Shown here in pieces: positions 36,888 through 50,356 of a stretch of DNA of 64,000 nucleotides; the first letter of the stretch is position 1, and the number at the start of each line of letters is the position of its first letter. Origin of the DNA: Roseateles puraquae. GTDB lineage: Bacteria; Pseudomonadota; Gammaproteobacteria; Burkholderiales; Burkholderiaceae_C. The stretch covers positions 310,001 to 374,000 of the forward strand of contig NZ_NISI01000001.1 of the NCBI RefSeq assembly GCF_002205845.1. The letters run 5' to 3'. A program made the position numbers and the translations under genes. Under the pieces are notes generated by a model. The model did no database searches, was not told where the DNA came from, and saw only the letters and a list, made by a program, of their open reading frames with translations.

Positions 36888-36909
36888 AAGCCCTCCGCCG
36901 AGGGCTTTT
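36888..36909 (+). terminator. Terminator-like hairpin in the mutS leader
   Basis: An 8-bp stem AAGCCCTC / GAGGGCTT with a CGCC loop and TTTT lies 17 bases before the mutS ATG. The gene to its left is divergent, so there is no plus-strand gene upstream for it to terminate; attenuation of mutS is one reading. Confidence 0.5.
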
Positions 36910-36926
36910 GCATTCCCGAAGCCCCC

Positions 36927-39488
36927 ATGACCCAGCCCGCTGACTTCAGCGCCCATACGCCGATGATGGCCCAGTACCTGGGCCTGAAAGCCGACTTCCC
37001 GGACACGCTGCTGCTGTACCGGATGGGCGACTTCTACGAAGTCTTCTACGACGACGCCCGCAAGGCCCACGCCCTGCTCGACATCACCATCACGACCCGG
37101 GGCCAGAGCGCGGGCCAGCCGGTGGTGATGGCTGGTGTGCCGGTGCATGCGCTGGAGAGCTATCTCGCCAAGCTCATCAAGCTGGGCGAGGCGGTCGCGA
37201 TTGCCGAGCAGGTGGGTGAGGTCGGCGCGGGCAAGGGGCCGGTGGAACGCAAGGTGGTACGCGTCGTCACCCCCGGCACGATCACCGACACCGAGCTGCT
37301 GGCCGACAAGCAGGACGCGGTGCTGCTGAGCGTCAGCGTGCAGGGCAAGCGCCACGGGCTGGCCTGGTTGTCGCTGACGCAGGGCGAAATCGGTCTCGCG
37401 GAATGCAATGAGGCCGAACTGCCCAGCTGGCTCGCGCGGCTGATGCCCGCTGAAATTCTGGTCAACCGCGAGCAACAGCCGGCCGCGGTGATGCGAGCGC
37501 GCTTCCCGGTCACCAACCGGCCGGCCTGGCAATTCGACGCCACGCTGGGCCAGCGCAAGCTGTGCGAGCAGCTGGGCGTGGCCAACCTGCAGGGCTTCAA
37601 TGCCCAGGAGCTGGTGCTGGCCCATGCCGCCGGCAGTGCGCTGCTTGCGTTCGCCGAGCACACCCAAGGCCGTGCGCTGGCGCATGTGCGGACGCTGCGG
37701 GTGCAGCGGGCCAGCGACCTGCTGGACCTGCCGCCGGCCACCCAGCGCAACCTGGAGCTGACCCAGACCCTACGCGGCGAAACCAGCCCCACCCTCTTCT
37801 CGCTGCTGGACAGCTGCAAGACCGGCATGGGCAGCCGCATGCTGCGCCACTGGCTGCTGCACCCCAAGCGCGACCGGGCCGAGGCTGTAAGCCGGCATGA
37901 CGCGATTGGCGCACTTCAGGCCGAGGGCTTCGAGCGGCTGCGCGAAGCGCTGAAGTCAGTCAGTGACGTCGAGCGCATCGCCGCCCGCATCGCCCTGCGC
38001 CAGGTGCGCCCCCGCGAGCTCACCGGCCTGCGCGCCACGCTGCAGGCGCTGCCCGCGCTGCGCGACGCCACGCCGGCAGCCCTGCGCGACGCGGCACTGA
38101 ACCCGCCCGACGACATCCTGGAGCTGCTGTCCCGTGCCATCGCGGCCGAGCCGGGACTGCTGCCCCGCGACGGCGGCGTGATCGCCGACGGCTTCGACGC
38201 CGAGCTGGACGAGTTGCGCGGCATCCAGCAGAACTGCGACGGTTTCCTGCTCGACCTCGAAACCCGCGAGCGCGCACGCACAGGCATTGCCAACCTGCGG
38301 GTGCAGTTCAACCGGGTGCATGGCTTCTACATCGAGGTCACGCAGGGCCAGGTGGACAAGGTGCCGATGGACTACCAGCGCCGCCAGACGCTGAAGAACG
38401 CCGAGCGCTACATCACGCCCGAGCTCAAGGCCTTCGAAGACAAGGCCCTGTCCGCCCAGGAGCGGGCGCTGGCGCGCGAGAAGCTGCTGTACGAACAGAT
38501 CGTCGACGCCCTCATCACCCGGCTGGACCCGCTCACCGCGCTGGGTCGCACGCTGGCCGGGCTGGATGCGCTGGCTGCCCTGGCCGAGCGCGCCGCCACG
38601 CTGAACTGGTGCCGGCCCGAGTTTGTGCCCCATCCCTGCCTGGAGATCGAGGCCGGCCGGCACCCCGTAGTGCAAGCCCGCCTGGCCGAAACCGGGGGCG
38701 CAGAGTTCATGCCGAACGACTGCAAGCTCGACGCCCGCACCCGCATGCTCGTCATCACCGGCCCGAACATGGGCGGCAAGAGCACCTTCATGCGGCAGGT
38801 GGCGCTGATCGCGCTGCTGGCCGCCATCGGCAGCTATGTGCCGGCCACCGCCTGCCGCCTGGGCCCCATGGACGCCATCCACACCCGCATCGGCGCGGCC
38901 GACGACCTGGCCAATGCACAGTCCACGTTCATGCTGGAGATGACCGAGGGCGCGGCCATCCTGCACTCGGCGACCGAACAGTCCCTGGTGTTGATGGACG
39001 AGATCGGGCGCGGCACGTCCACTTTCGACGGCCTGGCCCTGGCCTCGGCCATCGCGAGCCACCTGCACGACAAGACGCGCGCTTTCACGCTCTTCGCCAC
39101 GCACTACTTTGAGCTGACCGAGTTCCCGGCCAAGCATTCGATGGCGCAGAACTGGCACGTGTCGGCGGTGGAGAGCGGCGAGGACATCGTGTTCCTGCAC
39201 GAGTTGCAGCCCGGCCCGGCCAGCCGCAGCTACGGCGTGCAGGTGGCCAAGCTCGCTGGCATGCCCGCGAGCCTCGTGCGCCAGGCGCGCGCCACGCTGG
39301 AGGCCCTGGAGGCTCGCTCGAACGCGGCGGACGACCAGTTCGACCTCTTTGCCGCGCCGCCAGCCCCGCCACCGCTGCCGGAGCCGAGCGAGCTGCTGCA
39401 GGCGCTGGACAAGGTCGACCCCGACGCGCTGTCACCGCGCGAAGCACTGGAGGCGCTGTACAAGCTCAAGGCCCTGGCCAAGGGCTGA
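36927..39488 (+). CDS. mutS: DNA mismatch repair protein MutS
   Basis: Mismatch recognition ATPase, 853 residues. The mismatch-binding phenylalanine motif is in [14 protein letters not shown] (FYE) near residues 33-40; the core and clamp domains follow, with [12 protein letters not shown]. The ATPase has Walker [10 protein letters not shown] from 612, STFMLEMTE, Walker [17 protein letters not shown] and the switch ATHYFELT. The C-terminal part ends with a helical tetramerisation-like region ([20 protein letters not shown]). The ATG at 36927 was chosen over a TTG 42 bases upstream, which would place the hairpin inside the coding region. Confidence 0.97.
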   Translation: MTQPADFSAHTPMMAQYLGLKADFPDTLLLYRMGDFYEVFYDDARKAHALLDITITTRGQSAGQPVVMAGVPVHALESYLAKLIKLGEAVAIAEQVGEVGAGKGPVERKVVRVVTPGTITDTELLADKQDAVLLSVSVQGKRHGLAWLSLTQGEIGLAECNEAELPSWLARLMPAEILVNREQQPAAVMRARFPVTNRPAWQFDATLGQRKLCEQLGVANLQGFNAQELVLAHAAGSALLAFAEHTQGRALAHVRTLRVQRASDLLDLPPATQRNLELTQTLRGETSPTLFSLLDSCKTGMGSRMLRHWLLHPKRDRAEAVSRHDAIGALQAEGFERLREALKSVSDVERIAARIALRQVRPRELTGLRATLQALPALRDATPAALRDAALNPPDDILELLSRAIAAEPGLLPRDGGVIADGFDAELDELRGIQQNCDGFLLDLETRERARTGIANLRVQFNRVHGFYIEVTQGQVDKVPMDYQRRQTLKNAERYITPELKAFEDKALSAQERALAREKLLYEQIVDALITRLDPLTALGRTLAGLDALAALAERAATLNWCRPEFVPHPCLEIEAGRHPVVQARLAETGGAEFMPNDCKLDARTRMLVITGPNMGGKSTFMRQVALIALLAAIGSYVPATACRLGPMDAIHTRIGAADDLANAQSTFMLEMTEGAAILHSATEQSLVLMDEIGRGTSTFDGLALASAIASHLHDKTRAFTLFATHYFELTEFPAKHSMAQNWHVSAVESGEDIVFLHELQPGPASRSYGVQVAKLAGMPASLVRQARATLEALEARSNAADDQFDLFAAPPAPPPLPEPSELLQALDKVDPDALSPREALEALYKLKALAKG

Positions 39489-39492
39489 CGGC

Positions 39493-41979
<2,487 letters not shown>

Positions 41980-41980
<1 letters not shown>

Positions 41981-42837
41981 TGGAACTCTGCGGCTACAAG
42001 GTCGGTCTCGACCGCCCCTTCTTCCTGATCGCCGGCACCTGCTCCATCGAGAGCCTGCAGATGTCGCTGGACGTCGCCGGCCTGCTCAAGGAGGCCTGCG
42101 GCGCTCTCGGCATCCCGCTGATCTACAAGGGCTCCTTCGACAAGGCCAACCGTTCCTCCGGCACCTCCAAGCGTGGCGTCGGCATGGACGCCGGCCTGAA
42201 GATCCTGGACGAAGTGCGCCGCCAGACCGGCCTGCCGGTGCTGACCGACGTGCACGACACCACGCAGGTGGCCGAAGTCGCCGCCGTGGTCGACGTGCTG
42301 CAGACGCCCGCCTTCCTGTGCCGCCAGACCGATTTCATCCGCGCCGTCGCCCAGAGCGGCAAGCCGGTGAACATCAAGAAGGGCCAGTTCCTCGCCCCGT
42401 GGGACATGAAGAACGTCATCGACAAGGCCCGTGCGGCCGCGGCGGAAGTCGGCCTGTCGGAAGACCGGTTCCTGGCCTGCGAGCGCGGCGTGAGCTTCGG
42501 CTACAACAACCTGGTGGCCGACATGACCAGCCTGGCCGAGATGCGCAACTCGGGCGCGCCGGTGGTGTTCGACGTGACCCACTCGGTGCAGAAGCCCGGC
42601 GGCCAGGGCACCACCAGTGGCGGTGCCCGCGAGATGGTGCCGGTGCTGGCCCGTGCCGGCGTAGGCGTGGGCGTGGCGGGCCTCTTCATGGAGACCCACC
42701 CCAACCCGGCCGAGGCCTTCAGCGACGGCCCGAACGCCGTGCCGCTCAAGCACATGAAGACGCTGCTGGAGCAGCTGGTGGCGCTGGACCGTGTGGTCAA
42801 GCAGCAGCCGCTGCTGGAGAACGACTTTTCCTGCTGA
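41980..42837 (+). CDS. kdsA: 3-deoxy-8-phosphooctulonate (Kdo-8-P) synthase, metal-dependent type
   Basis: Condenses PEP and arabinose-5-phosphate for the Kdo of LPS. The 285 residues begin with [22 protein letters not shown]. The cysteine (C21) stands where Aquifex-type metal-dependent enzymes have their Cys ligand and E. coli has Asn, so this is a class II enzyme; the remaining ligand segments TDVHDTTQ and VFDVTHSVQ fit. [13 protein letters not shown] and QTDFIRA are family signatures. ATG at 41980 was preferred to the GTG one codon upstream. Confidence 0.95.
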
Positions 42838-42855
42838 AGTCCTCAATCGACCCCC

Positions 42856-43146
42856 ATGCCCAGCGCCTACATCCTCGCCAACGTCACCGTCACCAATCCG
42901 ACCCAGTACGAGGACTACCGCAAGTTCTCGAGCATCGCCATGCAGGTGCACGGCGCCGAAGTCTGCGTGCGGGGCGGCGCCGTGACCGTGCTGGAGGGCG
43001 ACTGGACGCCGGAGCGCGTGGTGCTGCTGAAGTTCCCGTCGCGCGAAGCCGCACAGGCCTTCTACGATTCCGCCGAGTACACCCGCGCTCGCCAGGCCCG
43101 CGAAGGCGCGGCGGTGATGCGCATGGTGCTGATCGAAGGCGTCTGA
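42856..43146 (+). CDS. DUF1330 protein
   Basis: A 96-residue ferredoxin-like (dimeric alpha-beta barrel) protein: AYILANVTVTNPTQYEDYRKFSSIAM, then FPSREAAQAFYDSAEYTRARQAREGAA. The family has no assigned reaction. It lies 18 bases after kdsA and 82 before eno; position between LPS and glycolysis genes gives no functional hint. The recognition is secure, the role unknown. Confidence 0.9.
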   Translation: MPSAYILANVTVTNPTQYEDYRKFSSIAMQVHGAEVCVRGGAVTVLEGDWTPERVVLLKFPSREAAQAFYDSAEYTRARQAREGAAVMRMVLIEGV

Positions 43147-43228
43147 ACCCCACGAATGTTGTGACGCGGTAACGCCCTCTTGGCACACTCACGGCCGACC
43201 GAATTTTTCACTTCCCTGGAGACATTGA

Positions 43229-44515
<1,287 letters not shown>

Positions 44516-44518
44516 GCC

Positions 44519-44806
44519 TTGAAGGTTCTGGCCCTCGTCCTGGCGCTCTTCCTGATCGCCATCCAAGCCCAGCTCTGGGTGGGCCGGGGCAGCATTCCCT
44601 ATGTGGCCCACCTCCGGGAGGAGGTGGCTGCCGCCCACGCCGAGAACGACAAGGCGCGGGCGCGCAATGCCCAACTGCAGGCCGAACTGCGTGATCTGCG
44701 CGAAGGCCTGGAGATGGTTGAGGAAAAGGCCCGCTTCGAGCTGGGCATGATCAAGACCGACGAGGTATTCGTGCCGGTCGTGGCCGCGTCAGGCGCCCGC
44801 CGCTGA
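44519..44806 (+). CDS. ftsB: Cell division protein FtsB
   Basis: Small bitopic divisome protein that forms a complex with FtsL and FtsQ. The 95 residues have one N-terminal transmembrane helix (VLALVLALFLIAIQAQLWVG), a coiled coil (about 33-70, LREEVAAAHAENDKARARNAQLQAELRDLREG) and the FtsB signature EEKARFELGMIKTDEVFV. The start is a TTG; no ATG precedes the membrane helix. The eno-ftsB order is standard in proteobacteria. Its stop shares one base with the ATG of pnuC. Confidence 0.93.
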   Translation: MKVLALVLALFLIAIQAQLWVGRGSIPYVAHLREEVAAAHAENDKARARNAQLQAELRDLREGLEMVEEKARFELGMIKTDEVFVPVVAASGARR

Positions 44807-45429
44807 TGTGGGCCTCCGCCTGGGCGGCGCTGCTCGCGCCGGCCTTCAGCGCCTTCGGCAGCCCGATTTCCTGGCTGGAGCTGGTGGCCTTCGTGCTGGC
44901 CGTCTGGATGGTGATCTGCAACATGCGGGTGCACCTGCTGGCCTGGCCGCTGGCCTTCATCAGCTCGCTGATGTATTTCGCCCTCTTCTGGGACGGCAAG
45001 CTCTATGGCGAGGCTGCGCTGCAGCTGGTGTTCGCCGCGCTGGCCGTCTGGGGCTGGTGGCAGTGGCGCTTCGGGCGCACCCGCCAGGGCGACGCACTGC
45101 GGGTCCGGCGCCTGGGCCTGCGAGGCCTGCTGCGCCCGGTGCTGCTCACGCTGGCGGCCTGGCCACTGCTCGGCCTGTTCCTGTCTCGCGCGACCGACAG
45201 CCCCCTGCCCTATTGGGACGCGTTTCCTACCGTGGCCAGCCTGCTCGGCCAGTGGCTGCTGGCGCGCAAATACGAGGAAAACTGGCCCACGTGGATCGTC
45301 GTCAACGCGGTCAGCGTCGTGCTGTTCGGCTTCAAGGGCTATTGGCTGACGGTCGTCCTGTACGCAGGGTTCATCCCGATGAGCATCGTCGGCTGGCGTG
45401 CCTGGCGCCGCGCCGGGAGCATCGCTTGA
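44806..45429 (+). CDS. pnuC: Nicotinamide riboside transporter PnuC
   Basis: Inner-membrane facilitator for nicotinamide riboside, which is trapped by phosphorylation inside. The 207 residues have about seven hydrophobic helices and PnuC landmarks: SPISWLELVAFVLAVWMVICNMR, WPLAFISSLMYFALFWDGKLYGE, LQLVFAALAVWGWWQW, ASLLGQWLLARKYEENWPTWIVVNAVSVVLF and a final KGYWLTVVLYAGF. It overlaps ftsB by one base and the kinase gene by four, so substrate capture is encoded next door. Confidence 0.92.
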   Translation: MWASAWAALLAPAFSAFGSPISWLELVAFVLAVWMVICNMRVHLLAWPLAFISSLMYFALFWDGKLYGEAALQLVFAALAVWGWWQWRFGRTRQGDALRVRRLGLRGLLRPVLLTLAAWPLLGLFLSRATDSPLPYWDAFPTVASLLGQWLLARKYEENWPTWIVVNAVSVVLFGFKGYWLTVVLYAGFIPMSIVGWRAWRRAGSIA

Positions 45430-45944
45430 GCCGCATCGTGGCGTTGCTGGGCGCCGAATGCACCGGCAAGTCCACGCTGGCCGAAGCCCTCGCCGCACGC
45501 TTCTCGGCCGGCCTCGTGACCGAGTACCTGCGCGAGTGGTGCGACACCCACGGCCGCACGCCGCAGCAGCACGAGCAGGCCCACATCGCGGCGGAGCAGG
45601 CGCGCCGCATCGACGCCGCGGCGCAGGCACACCGCCTCGTGTTCTGCGACACCACGCCGCTGATCACGGCCCTGTGCAGCCAGCACTATTTCCACGACGA
45701 CTCGCTGCTGGCTGGCGCCGTTGACTTCCAACGCGGCTGCGACCTGACCCTGCTCTGCGCCCCCGACCTGCCCTGGCAGCCTGACGGCATCCAGCGCGAC
45801 GGGCCCGCGGTACGCGCCGCCTTCGACGCCAGGCTGCGGCAAGCGCTGGCCGCGCACGACCTGCCCTGGGTGGACATCGCCGGCCAGGACGACATGCGCC
45901 TGCAGCAGGCCATCTCAGTGCTTCAGCGGCCCAGCAGCAAGTAG
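45426..45944 (+). CDS. NadR-type ribosylnicotinamide kinase-like ATPase
   Basis: The 172 residues resemble the kinase domain of NadR: RIVALLGAECTGKSTLAEALA (P-loop GAECTGKST, near residues 9-17), TEYLREWCDTHGR, then FCDTTPLITALCSQHYFHDDSL and LTLLCAPDLPWQPDGIQRDG. There is no adenylyltransferase or DNA-binding domain, so it should only phosphorylate nicotinamide riboside to NMN. The start is TTG at 45426 (TTGA overlap with pnuC). The neighbour makes the substrate assignment strong. Its last 22 bases overlap the convergent 1119-residue gene. Confidence 0.88.
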   Translation: MSRIVALLGAECTGKSTLAEALAARFSAGLVTEYLREWCDTHGRTPQQHEQAHIAAEQARRIDAAAQAHRLVFCDTTPLITALCSQHYFHDDSLLAGAVDFQRGCDLTLLCAPDLPWQPDGIQRDGPAVRAAFDARLRQALAAHDLPWVDIAGQDDMRLQQAISVLQRPSSK

Positions 45945-48900
45945 TCGAACAGCTGCGTCCCACCGGCGCCGCCCAGCGGCACCAGCATGGCCTTGAGCAA
46001 GGGTTGGTCGAAGAAGGAGGCGAACGCGCCTTCGGTCTCGTTCTCGACCTGCACGATGAGTCGCTTGAACGGTTCCACCAGATCCGCCCGCGGCTTGCCG
46101 CTGCCCGCCAACCAGCGCAAGTCAGCCTGCATGGAGGCCAACGCCCGGCGGCGCGTGTTCTCGGCCGCCTGTTTCAGCAGCAGCGTGAGCCCGATCAGCA
46201 CCGCCACGTAAAAGCTCACGCCGACCGCAATGGCCGGCGTCAATGCCCAGTTGTCGAACAGCCGGCTGCGCGCCACCACCAGCAAGGCCAACACGACAAA
46301 AGGCCAGATCACCAGCCGGGCCACCGGCGCGCTGCGCCGCGCCACCACGCGTACGTCGATCCAATCATCCAGCAGGGTGTGCACCGTGAAGTCGTCGCCC
46401 CCCTCGGCCGCCGTGCGACCCCGGTCCTGGGGCCGCGCGGCAAAGCGCTCGGCCCACAAAGCAGCATGCTCAGGGCCCAGCGCACGGGCGACGTTCTGGA
46501 GGGTGGCTTCCGGGTAGTAGCTGCGCCCGGCATTGAGGTGCTTCACGAAGCGGTAGAGCAGCGTGATGGAGTCGGCCACCGTCACGATCAGCAGCGGCAA
46601 CAGGAACAGCAGCGCGTACAACCCAGCCGCCACCAGATGCCGATGCGACGGCCCACGCACCGGCACGGCGGGCACCTGCAGGCCGTTGACGCTGATGAAG
46701 ATCAGCAGCACCACTGCCACGGTGAGCCCGTACCAGAAGGCGCAGCGCAACACCCGAGGCAACGGCCCGCCACGTTCGCCGTACTCGGCCCACAGGACCT
46801 TGAAGTCGCAGCTGAAGCCGACGCCGGGGCGCCAGAACAGCACGCTGCCCCGGTCCCACCAGTCGCGAAGCAACTGGCCGACCTGGGTGTGGACGATCGG
46901 CGCATCCAGCTGCAGCCAGCGCGAATCCTGCCGCAAGCGGCGCTGGGCATCTGCCCAGGCCCAATCGAGGGTCCACAGGATGAGGAAGAGCCCCAGCAAG
47001 TGGATGAGATGCGAGGGCCAGGCGCTGACGCCTTCCAGCCACACCATCGGCTCGCAGCTTTCACAAGGCCGGCGTCCAGCCGCCTGCGGGCCGGGCCAGA
47101 TGAACTCCACCAGGCTGACCAGCAGAAAGGCCAGCAACGCGGCATGCAGCACGACGAGCAGCAGCGCGGTAGGCGCCAGCGGCGCGCGATCACCCCGGCC
47201 TCGCCCCGGCCGCAACGCCCCGACCGCCTGGCGCAGGGCCGGCGTGCCCGGCCATACGAACAACCCGCCGAGCACCACGCCCGCCATCGCCAGCGCGACC
47301 GACACGCGACCCGCCAGGCCGCCCTGCGGAGCCGCGTTCAGCGCGTAGCCTGCCAGCGGCACTGCGGCCGAGCGACCGATCTCGTAGACCGATGGCTGGC
47401 TCAGCGGCACGCGCAGTGCCTCACGTTCTGCGTCACGACAGGCCTCGTTGCGGCAGCCCGCGCGGCGCGCAGCGGCATAGGTGCTGGTCTGGTAGTTGTC
47501 GCGCAGCGGTGGCGTGCCGGCCTGCAGGTCGAACTGACCGGGCGGCACGGGGTAGAAGGCCAGCGGCAGGCTGCTGGCCACCACCAGATTGCGCGTGAAG
47601 GCCTGGGTGCGCGGGTGCAGGTAGCGCGCATCCATGTCCGTCGTGAAGAACATCCGGTCAGAGAAGTCCTCATGCAGGGCCTGCAGCACCAGCAGTTTGT
47701 CGTGCACGTCGTTGGCGAGAATGCCGATGGCCCCGATGGGCGCAAGGCGCGAGTCAGCCTCGCTTTGCTTCAGCTGGGCACCGAGCCGGCGCAGATAGTC
47801 GAGCTGGTCACGGCTCTCCGGCCATTCCAGCGTCGGCTGGCTCTTGGGCGACGCGGGCGCCGCCACGGCCGCGCCGTCCTTGGTGGTGGCGCCGTCGATG
47901 CCGCGGAAGAAGTAAATCACCTGCAGTTGCCTGGCGCGCTCCGGCGGCAGCGCTTCGGTGATCCTGCTGACCAGGGCCTGGGCGTAGATGGAGTCCCGCT
48001 CGGCCACCAGCACGATGCGCCCGGCGGTGCGGGACAGGCGCAATTGCAGCTCGGTCATCAGGCGCTCGATGAGATCGGTGTCGTCCCCCACCGTGCGCTC
48101 CATGCGCACCGGATGCTGGACCGGATCGTCGCCCGTGAGGCGGCTGAACTGGTGGCTCAGGAAGCGGTCCAGGCTCTGGCGCCCCAGGTCGCCCAGCAGT
48201 TGGTCTTTCGCGTCCAACTCGGCCAGGATGGAGATGGGTGCGGTGGACGCCGAGTTGTAGAACTTCGCGCGCGACAGCAGCCGGTAGCCGTCCAGCACGT
48301 CCGGCGGCAGGCCTGCGCCGACGCGGGTGTCTCGGGTTGCGCACAGCGTGGCGTCTTCCAGGGCCCGCTTGCTGCGGCGGATGCCTTCCACATTGTTCAA
48401 CTCGGCGGCGCAGCGCAGATCCCGCAGCGCCGTGCGCAGCGCGTCAGTGGACGAGGGCCCGATGACTGCCAGCTGCGGCAGGCTCGGGCTGTCCAGCTTG
48501 CGCCGGCCCGCCGCATCCAGGGCGGTGAGGCCCATCAGCCGGTCGACCAGGCGCGCCAGCGCATCGAGCTTGCGCAATGGGAGCGAGCTCTCGTCGATCC
48601 ACAGCACCGCAACCCGGCTGTACCGCGCCGGGTTTGGCTCCGGCCGGGCACCGCTGGCTGACATGCCACGCTGCTCTCTCAGCGACAGCAGCTCGTACGG
48701 CACCACATAACTACCCCGTGCCGCGCCAGGGTTCTGGGTCACGGCGGTGGACGATACGAGGCCGGGCGTCAGCAGGTCGAACTCCAGCAGGCTCAGCCGC
48801 TCGGCGTTGTCGGGCATGTAGCCCTGGGCCAGCAGGCCGGCCAGGGTGGCATAGCGAATGCGGCGCCGGGCCTCTTCGGCGCCCACGAAATCAGCGCCCG

Positions 48901-49282
48901 GCATCAGGCCAAGCAGGATCAGGGTGTCGTCGAGCGCCTTGTCATGGTCGTCATCCAGGCGCGCGGCGAACTGCAACGGATTGCGCGCGGCAGCCACGCG
49001 ACTCTCACAGTCGACATCCAGCCTGGCGGACGCCTGCTTGCGAAGCCGATCACAGCGCTCGGAGCGCTCGACCTCGTAGCGGCGCAACGCGGCGAAGGGG
49101 TCTTCCCACAGCCGGGCGTTGACCTCCAGATCCGGGTCCAGCGGCGCCTGGGCCCGCGCCTTCTCGGCGGGCCTCAGCGCATCGAAGGCATGCGGCACGA
49201 GCTGGGTGCTGGCCACGAAGGCCAGCAGCACCGCGGCACTCGCCCACGGAAAGCTGCCGAGCCCACCTTTCGAATCCGCCAT
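45923..49282 (-). CDS. Large multi-pass membrane protein of unknown function with receptor-like periplasmic part
   Basis: The 1119 residues have an N-terminal membrane helix (about 12-30), a long probably periplasmic region (about 45-650) and about seven more helices (near 660-685, 704-735, 754-775, 848-870, 881-905, 988-1008, 1014-1036). Within the large region, GRIVLVAERDSIYAQALVSRI (about 410-430) and GAIGILANDVHDKLLVLQALHEDF with FFTTDMDARYLHP (about 512-555) look like the alternating beta/alpha layout of type I periplasmic binding folds. I cannot name a family. The last 22 bases overlap the NadR-like gene tail-to-tail. It appears monocistronic; hslO lies 111 bases upstream on the same strand. 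Confidence 0.65.
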   Translation of the reverse strand: MADSKGGLGSFPWASAAVLLAFVASTQLVPHAFDALRPAEKARAQAPLDPDLEVNARLWEDPFAALRRYEVERSERCDRLRKQASARLDVDCESRVAAARNPLQFAARLDDDHDKALDDTLILLGLMPGADFVGAEEARRRIRYATLAGLLAQGYMPDNAERLSLLEFDLLTPGLVSSTAVTQNPGAARGSYVVPYELLSLREQRGMSASGARPEPNPARYSRVAVLWIDESSLPLRKLDALARLVDRLMGLTALDAAGRRKLDSPSLPQLAVIGPSSTDALRTALRDLRCAAELNNVEGIRRSKRALEDATLCATRDTRVGAGLPPDVLDGYRLLSRAKFYNSASTAPISILAELDAKDQLLGDLGRQSLDRFLSHQFSRLTGDDPVQHPVRMERTVGDDTDLIERLMTELQLRLSRTAGRIVLVAERDSIYAQALVSRITEALPPERARQLQVIYFFRGIDGATTKDGAAVAAPASPKSQPTLEWPESRDQLDYLRRLGAQLKQSEADSRLAPIGAIGILANDVHDKLLVLQALHEDFSDRMFFTTDMDARYLHPRTQAFTRNLVVASSLPLAFYPVPPGQFDLQAGTPPLRDNYQTSTYAAARRAGCRNEACRDAEREALRVPLSQPSVYEIGRSAAVPLAGYALNAAPQGGLAGRVSVALAMAGVVLGGLFVWPGTPALRQAVGALRPGRGRGDRAPLAPTALLLVVLHAALLAFLLVSLVEFIWPGPQAAGRRPCESCEPMVWLEGVSAWPSHLIHLLGLFLILWTLDWAWADAQRRLRQDSRWLQLDAPIVHTQVGQLLRDWWDRGSVLFWRPGVGFSCDFKVLWAEYGERGGPLPRVLRCAFWYGLTVAVVLLIFISVNGLQVPAVPVRGPSHRHLVAAGLYALLFLLPLLIVTVADSITLLYRFVKHLNAGRSYYPEATLQNVARALGPEHAALWAERFAARPQDRGRTAAEGGDDFTVHTLLDDWIDVRVVARRSAPVARLVIWPFVVLALLVVARSRLFDNWALTPAIAVGVSFYVAVLIGLTLLLKQAAENTRRRALASMQADLRWLAGSGKPRADLVEPFKRLIVQVENETEGAFASFFDQPLLKAMLVPLGGAGGTQLFDYLLLGR

Positions 49283-49393
49283 GCCGAGCCCCCACCTGTG
49301 GGCCAGGAAGGCCCCGCGGCAAAGGTCTCAGGCGGCGGGCTCAGCGTCAATCACCAAGCTCGAAAACATCCTCACAACGCATGAGGCAGGCGC

Positions 49394-50356
49394 TCATTGC
49401 AGGGTCGAGGCGGCGCCACCCTCAGGCTGCTGACCAGCCGGCGTGAAGAGCGCGCCCACGTCGACCGCGTCGAAACGGTAATGCCGGCCACAGAAGTCGC
49501 AGCCGATCTCCACATCGCCCCGCTCGGCCAGCACGCTGTCGACCTCCTCGCGCCCCAGGCCCAGCAGCATCTGCCCCACACGCTCGCGTGAGCAGGTGCA
49601 GGCAAAGCGCGGCGACTGCGGCTCGAAGCGCGTGACCTGCTCCTCCCAGAACAGGCGGCGCAGCACGGTGTCGGCGTCCAGCGTGAGCAGCTCGTCGGCC
49701 GTCAGGGTGCCAGCCAGGATGCTGATGCGATTGAAGGCGTCGGACAGGCCGATGTCATCCTCGTTCTTGCGCCCCTCCAGATTGCCCTCGCCTTCGACAG
49801 GCAGCCGCTGGATCAGCAGGCCGGCCGCGATCTCGCCATTGGCGGCCAGCACCAGCTTGGTGTCGAGCTGCTCGGACTGCAGCATGTAGTGCTCCAGCAC
49901 TTCGCTGACCTTCTGCAGCGGTTCGCGCTGGTCGCCATGCAGGGGCACCACGCCTTGGTAGGGCTGCTGGCCCGGCAACTTGTCCTTGGGGTCGAGCGTG
50001 ATCGCGCAGCGACCCTGGCCGTGGACGTTGACCATGGCTTCCAGCGTGGCGCCCGGTGCGACCTCACCAACGCACTTGGCGGTCGTGCGGAAGGCGAGGT
50101 CCGGCTGCACCTCCGCCACGGCCACCTTGACCGGGCCGTCACCGAAGATCTGCAGCACCACCGCGCCGTTGAACTTGATATTGGCCTGCATCAGCACGGC
50201 CGCGGCGCTCATCTGGCCGAGCAGATCACGCAGCTCCGGTGGGTATTCCTGGCCGGGCTCGCGCCGCGCCAGCACCTCCTGCCAGGCGTCGGTCAGCCGC
50301 ACCAGCATGCCGCGCACGGGCAGGCCATCGAACAGGAACTTGTGCAATTCGCTCAT
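49394..50356 (-). CDS. hslO: Redox-regulated chaperone Hsp33
   Basis: Cytosolic holdase activated by oxidation, 320 residues. The N-terminal domain shows [22 protein letters not shown] and [11 protein letters not shown]; the C-terminal zinc-binding redox switch is CTCSRERV ... [16 protein letters not shown], with all four cysteines (CxC and CxxC) present. The ATG overlaps the end of the upstream gamma carbonic anhydrase-like gene by 4 bases, so they are coexpressed. Confidence 0.95.
   Translation of the reverse strand: MSELHKFLFDGLPVRGMLVRLTDAWQEVLARREPGQEYPPELRDLLGQMSAAAVLMQANIKFNGAVVLQIFGDGPVKVAVAEVQPDLAFRTTAKCVGEVAPGATLEAMVNVHGQGRCAITLDPKDKLPGQQPYQGVVPLHGDQREPLQKVSEVLEHYMLQSEQLDTKLVLAANGEIAAGLLIQRLPVEGEGNLEGRKNEDDIGLSDAFNRISILAGTLTADELLTLDADTVLRRLFWEEQVTRFEPQSPRFACTCSRERVGQMLLGLGREEVDSVLAERGDVEIGCDFCGRHYRFDAVDVGALFTPAGQQPEGGAASTLQ

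Noticed and set aside
44806-45429. Riboswitch control of pnuC.
   Set aside because: pnuC begins inside the ftsB stop codon, leaving no leader in which an NAD- or vitamin-sensing riboswitch could fit.
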